From NCBI GenBank assembly GCA_017621195.1, contig JAGATO010000242.1, positions 1 to 10,732 of the forward strand: DNA of 10,732 bases, written 5' to 3'. This DNA comes from Bacillota bacterium. GTDB lineage: Bacteria > Bacillota > Clostridia > Peptostreptococcales > Anaerovoracaceae. Both the position numbers and the translations under genes were made by a program. Positions 5,444-10,732 of this stretch are shown here, in pieces; the stretch's first letter is position 1; each line of letters opens with the position of its first letter. The notes beneath the pieces were generated by a model. The model worked only from the letters and a program-made list of their open reading frames with translations, had not been told where the DNA came from and did not search any database.

Positions 5444-7198
5444 TTATCTGGCGTCGGGCAACACCGTGCAAAGAAGGGACAGGAAACCGTCGATCAGCTC
5501 CCTCTTGGAGGTTTCTCCCGGCGGTGTCAGGATGTACACGTTGGTGAAGAGATCCCGGTCCAACTCGGGGATGACCTGCAGCTTGTGATCCGCCAGATCC
5601 TCTTCGATGAGACTGGTGGGAAGCAGGGTGATTACCTGACCTTCATAGGCCAATTCGCTGATGGTCTGCAGGTCGCCGATGTTCTTTTCGGCGGAGAAGA
5701 AATCGCCGTAATTCAACCCTACATTGGAGATTCCCGTTTCCACGCTGGCGCTCTTCAGCCGCAGGTTGATCTGCGTAAAGATGTTCTGTACCCGCTCCTG
5801 GATTACCGCGTCTTCCACATCCCGGTCGAAGACCAGAACGGCAGCGAACTTATCGCCGCCCATGCGGCAGGCCCGATCCGATTCCTCCAGTGTGGCCAGC
5901 AGAGTATGAGCGATCAGGATGAGAAGCTCATCGCCGTTACGATGACCGAAGGTGTCGTTATATTCTTTGAATTTGTCGATATCCATCATCAGCATGACCA
6001 GTTTGGAGGTTCCCTCCAGGAGCATCTGCTCCACGTCGCTGCGGAAGGCCGCATGAGTCAGAAGGCCCGTCAGGGAATCCCTGCGATACGTCCGTTCCCA
6101 ATATTTTAGGCGGTTTTGAGCCTTGTTTCGCTCCGTATCCAGCAGGACCCTGGCGGAATGTGTTTGGGAAAAGTCTGCGATGATGATCTCTGAACGTTCC
6201 GCACGAACGGCCGAATCGTAGTATACGCGGGCATAGCAGAACACATAGATATTCGTTCCGTCCTTACGGCGCAGCTTGTGTTCCTGAAAGACCTGAGGAC
6301 CTTTGGCCAGACCGGCGTTGGTCTGGCACAGGTATTCGGTACGATCTTCTTCCGGGATCAGATCCGCTTGGCGCAGGTGGAGCTGCAAAACATCATCCCG
6401 CGTATATCCCGTCAGCAACGGGAAGTTCTCATCCACAGTCACAATGCCCATGGAATCGTCGAGGAGATATCGGCTGTAGAAGATGGGATGGACGTGACCG
6501 CCTGCCGCGGGCAGTTCCAAAGGAGGAATGCCTTCGTGTTCGATCCAGGACGGATAGGCGGAATTTCTGGGAGTCGCAGCTGCGGAAACAGTATGGTTTG
6601 ATTCCTTCGGCGGATTTTCCTTCAACAAAATCAGGAATTCCGATATGATGAAAGGATCAAATTGATTTCCGGCACAGCGCTTTAATTCTTCAATGGCCTG
6701 AGAAATGGACATGGCGGGACGGTAGGATCGATCGTTGGTCATGGCATCGTAGGCGTCCACAACAGCGATGACGCGGGACAGGAGAGGGATGCTTTCGCGG
6801 CTAAGGCCATCCGGATAGCCCGTTCCGTCCCATCGCTCGTGGTGGTGGAGGATCGCTTCGGCAATGCCATTCAGCTCATGATTACTGTTGGCGATTTCGT
6901 AGCCTTTGCGGGTATGAGTCTGCAGGATGGTCCATTCTTCGGAGGAAAGAGTTCCCGGTTTGTTGAGGATTTCCAGGGGGATGCCGATCTTTCCGATGTC
7001 GTGGAGCAGACAGAGCAGCGACAGGTTGCTCTGTTGGGCATCTGTGAGTCCGATGCGCTTCCCCAGCTTCGCACCCAGAGACTGGGTGCGTCGCACGTGG
7101 TATTCCGTGTCGCTGTCACATTCCCGCAGGGTGCGAATCAGAGATGTAAGCATTTCGGAATGGACAGAATCCCGGTCCAGCAGCTTTTTCGTTCGCAT
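5444..7198 (-). CDS. HD-GYP - PAS - degenerate GGDEF protein (C-terminal part of a split c-di-GMP gene)
   Basis: A 584-codon frame. Residues about 25-190 are an HD-GYP phosphodiesterase domain with LLHDIGKIGIP (HD at 66-67), HHHERWDGTGYPDG (GYP at 127-129) and DAYDAMTNDRSYRP (148-161), all intact, so hydrolysis of cyclic di-GMP is likely. A PAS-like sensor spans about 240-350. A GGDEF domain starts at DSLTGLL (374) and has DIDKFK.YNDTFGHRNGD, but its signature is GGDKF (447-451). The Glu that helps bind metal is Lys, so cyclase activity is doubtful; GTP binding or a regulatory role is possible. From about residue 505 the sequence no longer looks like GGDEF: LAYEGQVITLLPTSLIEEDL and what follows resemble the end of a LysR effector-binding domain. 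The ATG at 7198 has no good ribosome site (only AAGG two bases away), and the frame continues open upstream to an amber codon, so this is probably the back half of a longer protein. Confidence 0.85.
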   Translation of the reverse strand: MRTKKLLDRDSVHSEMLTSLIRTLRECDSDTEYHVRRTQSLGAKLGKRIGLTDAQQSNLSLLCLLHDIGKIGIPLEILNKPGTLSSEEWTILQTHTRKGYEIANSNHELNGIAEAILHHHERWDGTGYPDGLSRESIPLLSRVIAVVDAYDAMTNDRSYRPAMSISQAIEELKRCAGNQFDPFIISEFLILLKENPPKESNHTVSAAATPRNSAYPSWIEHEGIPPLELPAAGGHVHPIFYSRYLLDDSMGIVTVDENFPLLTGYTRDDVLQLHLRQADLIPEEDRTEYLCQTNAGLAKGPQVFQEHKLRRKDGTNIYVFCYARVYYDSAVRAERSEIIIADFSQTHSARVLLDTERNKAQNRLKYWERTYRRDSLTGLLTHAAFRSDVEQMLLEGTSKLVMLMMDIDKFKEYNDTFGHRNGDELLILIAHTLLATLEESDRACRMGGDKFAAVLVFDRDVEDAVIQERVQNIFTQINLRLKSASVETGISNVGLNYGDFFSAEKNIGDLQTISELAYEGQVITLLPTSLIEEDLADHKLQVIPELDRDLFTNVYILTPPGETSKRELIDGFLSLLCTVLPDAR

Positions 7199-7297
7199 GG
7201 CCTTAGCAGCGACCTGCAGGGCCTGAGAAATATCAGGCGCCTCGTCGGTGGCGACGCTGACGGCGGATTGGAGTTGGCCCGGAAACTGCTGCTTTAC

Positions 7298-8617
7298 CTA
7301 CTCGAGGAAGCGAAGAACATCGGCTTCGCTGCTGTGACTGCACAGCGCGAAGAGACTGGCTTCCGGACCGCGGACGAAATAAGCCTGCCTTGGGAAACAC
7401 TGACGCATGGTATCAGCCAGAAGTTTGATCTGGTGGTCACCGGCATGTATTCCCATGGTTGCGTTGAGGACGGACAGACTGTTGATATCGCAAACGGCAA
7501 CGGCAACGGGACGGTGGAAGGCATTGGGTTCTTTTCGAATAAACAGCTGAAAGCTTTCCCAGTTCTGAAATCCGCTCAGGAGGTCGGTTTCCAAAGCAGC
7601 GTCGGAAAAGACGAGCAGCTGCCCCAGGCGTTGGCCTCGTTCGTTTTTCAGATTTTGGATATCACAGCGCAGAGGCTGTTCCTTTCCGTCTGCCAGAATG
7701 TAACACTGCTGGGAGAAGCTTTCGGATTCGGTCGCCACATCGGTGGGCAGGTCGTAATGGGTGAGAAAATCCTCCAATGCAGTACATTGATCGATAGGAA
7801 TTCCGCCCAGAAGGGAGTTGGCTTTTTCGTTGTACAGGATCAGATTGTCGCTGTAATCGAACAGGACGATCCCTTGGCCGATATTTTCAAAGATGCTGGT
7901 CTTCAGGGTGTTGAGCATACCGTGAGTCGAGTAGTTGAAGCAACTCCAGAACAACAGAAAAGCGATGAGACTGTAGCAGCAGATGGAATAATCCAACAGG
8001 GTATAGACGCTGGTATCGGGCCAGAACAGGAAGATGGCATTGACGCTGACAATGGTCATAATTCCCAGAATGACAAAGTCGTACGGGGTACGATATTCTC
8101 TGGGAATTCGAAGACGCTTCCGAACCAAAAGGAACAGCACGGCAGCCACAAGAATATAGGTAAAGATCAGGTGCATCCAATAGAGCGGCTTCATCTCGTA
8201 GCTGTAGCTGGCGATCAACGTGTCCCGCCAGACGTAGTGAACGGCGATCTCCCGGAAGGGATTGACGGCGAAGACGAATAGCTCAAACAGAGCATAGGAC
8301 GTACACAGGAAGAGCAGGGTTTTTCCTGTCCTTGTAAATCTACCCTTGGTAAAGTACACAGTAAAGACCAGAAGACAGATCAGCATGAAATCTATGGTAA
8401 TGAAGTAGATGCTGGACATGACGGACATGGCGAAGTACTGTTTGAGCGAGATGCTGAGCAGATAGCTGATATCCACGATGGCGGCGCCGATGCAGGCAAA
8501 GGCCAGGTACCGTCCTGTGGTCTTGTTCTTCTGAAACGATGTGGTAGCCAGGAGCACGTCGACAACAGCAATCAAAAAGGAAATATCATAGTATATATCC
8601 AAGAATAACAAATTCAT
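7298..8617 (-). CDS. 7TM - PAS - degenerate GGDEF membrane sensor (N-terminal part of a split gene)
   Basis: A 439-codon frame. Residues 1-230 hold about seven hydrophobic segments in the pattern of the 7TM sensor module found at the N-terminus of clostridial histidine kinases and cyclases. A PAS-like domain covers about 240-340 (SIFENIGQGIVLFDYSDNLILYNEKA). A GGDEF-type domain begins at DLLSGFQN (345) and contains CDINSLSVLNATMGIHAGD, but the GGDEF signature is replaced by GPEAS (417-421). This is too diverged for diguanylate cyclase activity. Translation stops at an amber codon about two-thirds of the way through this domain, so the product as written lacks its last strand and helix and all output domains. 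I chose the ATG at 8617, with GGAG ten bases upstream and the hydrophobic N-terminus directly after; the open frame continues upstream to 8821 without family-like sequence. A weak TCGACT-17-TACACT pair about 80 bases upstream could be a promoter. Confidence 0.75.
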   Translation of the reverse strand: MNLLFLDIYYDISFLIAVVDVLLATTSFQKNKTTGRYLAFACIGAAIVDISYLLSISLKQYFAMSVMSSIYFITIDFMLICLLVFTVYFTKGRFTRTGKTLLFLCTSYALFELFVFAVNPFREIAVHYVWRDTLIASYSYEMKPLYWMHLIFTYILVAAVLFLLVRKRLRIPREYRTPYDFVILGIMTIVSVNAIFLFWPDTSVYTLLDYSICCYSLIAFLLFWSCFNYSTHGMLNTLKTSIFENIGQGIVLFDYSDNLILYNEKANSLLGGIPIDQCTALEDFLTHYDLPTDVATESESFSQQCYILADGKEQPLRCDIQNLKNERGQRLGQLLVFSDAALETDLLSGFQNWESFQLFIRKEPNAFHRPVAVAVCDINSLSVLNATMGIHAGDHQIKLLADTMRQCFPRQAYFVRGPEASLFALCSHSSEADVLRFLE

Positions 8618-8765
8618 TTTGCATTCACTCCATTTCTTCCAGTTCGAGCATCTGCCGCAGACAGGAAAAGCAGCCGGAGCCCTCCTATTTTGTGGAAAGC
8701 CATATGGTTTCAGTGTAAATAACATGGACGAGATAGTCGATGGATTTCTTGTGCATGTGGAATCA

Positions 8766-8810
8766 TAAAACAACAAAATCCGGCGAAGCTGTGCCCGTCG
8801 GATTTGTTGT
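8766..8810 (-). terminator. Rho-independent terminator of the dehydrogenase-patatin-cysteine-rich run
   Basis: On the minus strand, ACAACAAATCCGACG (from 8810) pairs with the segment at 8785-8770 around a ten-base loop, with one bulged base and one G-U pair. TTTT follows directly (8766-8769). It lies 52 bases beyond the stop of the cysteine-rich gene and upstream of the 7TM gene, separating the two transcripts. The remaining bases between 8618 and 8769 hold only a weak possible promoter for the 7TM gene. Confidence 0.8.
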
Positions 8811-8861
8811 GCATAGGACATTTATCGTAACGCAGAAAGCTCTTTTTTGCGGATTCCATCC

Positions 8862-9164
8862 TTACTTTGTCTGTTTCAGTTCTTCCGGCATCATCCGGGT
8901 GATCTCCAGAATTTCGCCGTACTTACTCATGATATAGGGATAGTTGTTACGCTTGTGGGGGACCATGCACTGGCTGCAGTCCTTAACACCATCCTCCGTA
9001 TACTTGAAGTTTCCGCCGCATTTATCCTTCAGAGCGTACAGCGGGCAGTAGCAGAACAGACAGTTGAAGTTGTCCGGGTCATCCGTCTGATGACAGGGGA
9101 AGAACTCGCAGTCCTTGTGGTTGATAAACGAAAAATGTTTTCCCTTCCAATAATCCTGATACAT
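8862..9164 (-). CDS. Cysteine-rich small domain protein (PF04071-like)
   Basis: A 100-residue soluble protein with many cysteines. C-x-H (FFPCHQ), FNCLFCYCPLY, DKCGG and CSQC-x3-H form a compact metal-binding pattern, probably zinc or iron-sulfur. The pattern matches the small cysteine-rich domain (zinc-ribbon-like) known mostly from clostridia and methanogens, often beside cobalamin-salvage genes. Its biochemical role is not established, and no cobalamin gene is visible here. I chose the ATG at 9164 because a perfect AGGAGG (minus strand, 9174-9179) lies nine bases upstream. An in-frame ATG at 9170 would be only three bases from it. The strong ribosome site suggests good expression despite its position at the end of the run. 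It is followed by its own terminator. Confidence 0.75.
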   Translation of the reverse strand: MYQDYWKGKHFSFINHKDCEFFPCHQTDDPDNFNCLFCYCPLYALKDKCGGNFKYTEDGVKDCSQCMVPHKRNNYPYIMSKYGEILEITRMMPEELKQTK

Positions 9165-9187
9165 AATCATAAACCTCCTTGTATCGC

Positions 9188-9215
9188 GCGGCAGGCCCCC
9201 CGGGAACGCTGCCGC
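9188..9215 (-). repeat. GC-rich inverted repeat between the patatin and cysteine-rich genes
   Basis: GCGGCAG (9188-9194) and CTGCCGC (9209-9215) are exact inverted repeats around a C/G-rich 14-base loop. On the minus strand no T-run follows, so it is a poor terminator for the patatin gene. It could instead stabilise or partly block the transcript entering the small cysteine-rich gene (inference). Confidence 0.4.
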
Positions 9216-9227
9216 TCTCCTAGTTTT

Positions 9228-10352
9228 TTATAGAAGATGTTCTCTTTCCAGAAAGCGAAGTACCCGGGCCTCCGACGGGACCATGGAAGAGGCCTTCGTG
9301 ACCAGAAGCTGGGCGCGAATCTGGCAGATATCCTGCCGGATGCCCTGCATCTGACGCAGTCCTTCCAGGGACCAGGCCTTTCGCATGTTCTTCAGGTTTC
9401 GCAGATCTCGACGCAGTCCCTTCAATTCCAGGAGACCTTTCAGCGTGGGTTTGTTTTGGCGCTGCGCTTCGATCCGCTCCGCCAGATGATGGTGGAAGAT
9501 CGTTCTGCTGTAGATCAGCTCCGGATCCAGACCGAAAATTTCGCCGGCCTCCTCGGCGGTGGACAGGGTGCGACGATCCATTTCGCCGTGGATGAAGGTG
9601 TAACGGGAGCCTTCGTAGGCGCCGAAGGCCTTCAGACCGTCCAGATAGCCCAGGCGCATCAGGTGCTGCGAGTAATCCTGATCGAAGATGAGAAAATTCC
9701 CCAGATCCCAACTGCTTTCGATGAGGATCAGCTCCCGTCCTTCGTCTTGAGCTCTCCGGACGTATTCCTCCCGCACTACGCCTACCGCATTCAGATTGAC
9801 GGCGATGATGGTGTCGGCACCCCGGTCCAGGGCCATGCCGATGGGAAGATTGTCGCGATAGCCGCCGTCGATGAAGGATTCGCCGTCGATCTCATAGGGC
9901 GTCACCGCCGGAAAGCAGGAAGCGCTGGCCAGAATGTAGTCGATCAGCTGTCCGCGGGGGATGTCCTCCTTCCAGAGATATCTGGGCTCCAGCAAATCCC
10001 CGGTCTTCCGCTGCAGCAGCTCCACCGCCACCAGACCGTAGTCCATCTTCGAAGCGCGGATGGCCTCCTCGTCCAGCCGGGAAGCCAAAATTTCCTTCAG
10101 GTCGGTGTAGGAAGCGCCGCCCTTCTGCAGCGCCTGACTGAAATCGAACACCTTGGTGGTTTCCAGGCTGCGCCACAGCTCCCGGGCTTCGGAAAACGCC
10201 CCCTGGGCGATTGCCGCACCGTTGATGGCCCCCACCGAAGTTCCGACCACCATGTGGATGGGAATTCCCATTTCGCGCAGCGCCTGCCACACGCCGGCCT
10301 GATAGGCTCCGCGGGAACCGCCGCCGCTGAGTACCAATGCAGTCTTTTTCAT
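9228..10352 (-). CDS. Patatin-like phospholipase family protein
   Basis: A 374-residue cytosolic or membrane-associated serine hydrolase of the patatin/RssA type. The N-terminal MKKTALVLSGGGSRGAYQAG contains the glycine-rich oxyanion loop (10-17). The nucleophile elbow is GTSVG with Ser39 (37-41), and the partner Asp162 sits in FIDGGY, so the Ser-Asp dyad is complete. Family members are acyl hydrolases acting on phospholipids or related esters; the substrate here is unknown. No signal peptide or membrane helix is seen. After the catalytic domain (about 1-290) comes a basic, helical C-terminal extension of about 80 residues, rich in Arg, Lys and Leu, that might bind membranes or a partner. I chose the ATG at 10352 because GGAGG (10361-10365) lies eight bases upstream; an in-frame TTG at 10367 is the alternative. 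It is 45 bases downstream of the dehydrogenase gene and probably co-transcribed with it. Confidence 0.9.
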   Translation of the reverse strand: MKKTALVLSGGGSRGAYQAGVWQALREMGIPIHMVVGTSVGAINGAAIAQGAFSEARELWRSLETTKVFDFSQALQKGGASYTDLKEILASRLDEEAIRASKMDYGLVAVELLQRKTGDLLEPRYLWKEDIPRGQLIDYILASASCFPAVTPYEIDGESFIDGGYRDNLPIGMALDRGADTIIAVNLNAVGVVREEYVRRAQDEGRELILIESSWDLGNFLIFDQDYSQHLMRLGYLDGLKAFGAYEGSRYTFIHGEMDRRTLSTAEEAGEIFGLDPELIYSRTIFHHHLAERIEAQRQNKPTLKGLLELKGLRRDLRNLKNMRKAWSLEGLRQMQGIRQDICQIRAQLLVTKASSMVPSEARVLRFLEREHLL

Positions 10353-10397
10353 TTGTGTTTCCTCCAATCCCCTACAGGCGATCGCCGGTTGTCGATG

Positions 10398-10732
10398 TTA
10401 CAGCGCCGCCCGATAGATGGCCAGCGTCTGTTCCACAGTCAGCGGAACGAAGCCCAGCCGGAGACGGGCGTTGCAGTTCTTCGCCATTTCTTCCAGATGG
10501 GTGTCGTCGATGCCCACTTCGCGCAGCGTGGAGGGCAGACCCAGCGTCTCAAAGAGGAACGAAGATACCGCGTCGATGGTCCGCTCCGCCAGTTCCATGG
10601 GAGGAAGCGCCGGATCCAGACCGAACAGCTCCGTTCCCAGAGCGGTGAAGCGGGGCAGCGTCTCTTCGCTGAGGACGGCCCTCATCCAGTGGGGCGTCAG
10701 GATGGCCAGGCCTACGCCGTGAGTGATGTCGT
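10398..10732 (-). CDS. Iron-containing alcohol dehydrogenase, C-terminal part (gene runs off the window)
   Basis: The last 111 codons of a gene whose start lies beyond the right edge. The frame read from the edge gives DITHGVGLAILTPHWMR, the segment of BdhA/YqhD-type iron-dependent alcohol dehydrogenases that carries one of the metal-ligand histidines and the conserved THG-x-G-L-A-x-L-T-P motif. The family-typical tail follows: a helix with LFG, then FLFETLGLPSTLREVGI, then a final helix and LTVEQTLAIYRAAL. Members reduce aldehydes or oxidise alcohols with NAD(P)H, and in fermentative clostridia often make butanol or ethanol; the substrate here is unknown. It ends with TAA, 45 bases before the patatin start, with no terminator between. 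Confidence 0.88.
   Translation of the reverse strand, partial: DITHGVGLAILTPHWMRAVLSEETLPRFTALGTELFGLDPALPPMELAERTIDAVSSFLFETLGLPSTLREVGIDDTHLEEMAKNCNARLRLGFVPLTVEQTLAIYRAAL

Larger units (their letters stand above)
5444..8617 (-). pseudogene. Single 1057-codon c-di-GMP signalling frame interrupted by an amber codon
   Basis: The frame starting at 8617 and the HD-GYP frame are the same reading frame. The only interruption is one TAG at 7298-7300 (minus strand). The 33 codons between that TAG and the ATG at 7198 are open. They encode VSVATDEAPDISQALQVAAK..., which matches the final strand and helix of a GGDEF domain (the usual ...ADxALYxAK... region) begun before the TAG. The ancestral gene was therefore one protein: 7TM - PAS - GGDEF-like - HD-GYP - PAS - GGDEF-like - LysR-like tail. 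A CAG-to-TAG nonsense change is the simplest explanation; a sequencing error or amber readthrough are alternatives. I see no frameshift or other damage. Confidence 0.8.

Noticed and set aside
7298..7300. Pyrrolysine or another recoding of the internal TAG
   Set aside because: TAG ends the deacylase gene normally in the same window, and no pyl genes or methylamine methyltransferase are visible. Only one internal TAG is seen, so a nonsense mutation or error is simpler. Kept only as an alternative to exclude.
6839..8281. A 480-codon open frame on the plus strand, opposite the c-di-GMP gene
   Set aside because: The minus strand here encodes clear 7TM, PAS, GGDEF-like and HD-GYP motifs. The plus frame has no recognisable domain, no ribosome site and an unlikely composition, and is explained as the antisense shadow of GC-rich coding DNA.
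10377..10386. Perfect palindrome GGCGATCGCC between the dehydrogenase and patatin genes
   Set aside because: Too short for a terminator and without a T-run. A ten-base GC-rich palindrome is expected by chance in a window of this size.
1..10732. CRISPR arrays, tRNA or rRNA genes, insertion sequences and phage genes
   Set aside because: No direct-repeat series, cloverleaf-like segments, transposase motifs or phage proteins were found on either strand by eye.

Overview
The window looks like chromosomal DNA from a Gram-positive anaerobe of the class Clostridia, moderately GC-rich (I estimate mid-50s percent, not counted exactly). The grounds are purine-rich GGAGG-type ribosome-binding sites, tightly packed short operons, a DUF951 gene beside serS, a CmpB-family (PF06541) membrane protein, a PrsA/SurA-like lipoprotein and a 7TM/GGDEF/HD-GYP signalling gene. 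I cannot name genus or species. I see no tRNA, rRNA, CRISPR array, insertion sequence or phage gene.

Layout. (1) 2-3309, plus strand: a compact run serS - DUF951 - DtxR-family regulator - YbaK-type deacylase - CmpB-type membrane protein. Junctions range from a 4-base overlap to 15 bases, and the run ends at a strong bidirectional terminator (3354-3387). SerRS and the Cys-tRNA(Pro) deacylase both serve translation fidelity, and the metal-type regulator is translationally coupled to the gene before it. (2) 3434-4144, minus: a lipoprotein resembling the chaperone part of PrsA-type foldases but without a parvulin domain. (3) 4145-4484: a 340-base intergenic region with two good sigma-A-type promoters pointing right, a GntR-like palindrome, a long inverted repeat and a possible attenuator. 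It leads into an EamA/DMT-family transporter (4485-5321), which ends at a second bidirectional terminator. (4) 5444-8617, minus: one very long cyclic-di-GMP gene (7TM - PAS - degenerate GGDEF - HD-GYP - PAS - degenerate GGDEF - LysR-like tail). It is split by a single in-frame amber codon at 7298-7300. (5) 8862-10732, minus: the 3' end of an iron-type alcohol dehydrogenase, a patatin-like phospholipase and a small cysteine-rich protein, read in that order and ended by a hairpin terminator at 8766-8810.

The most noteworthy points are the nonsense codon that splits an otherwise continuous c-di-GMP protein inside its first GGDEF domain, the apparent replacement of the last GGDEF helix by a LysR effector-domain-like C-terminus, and the structured promoter region in front of the transporter. 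I see no clear evidence of a wholly new multi-gene system.
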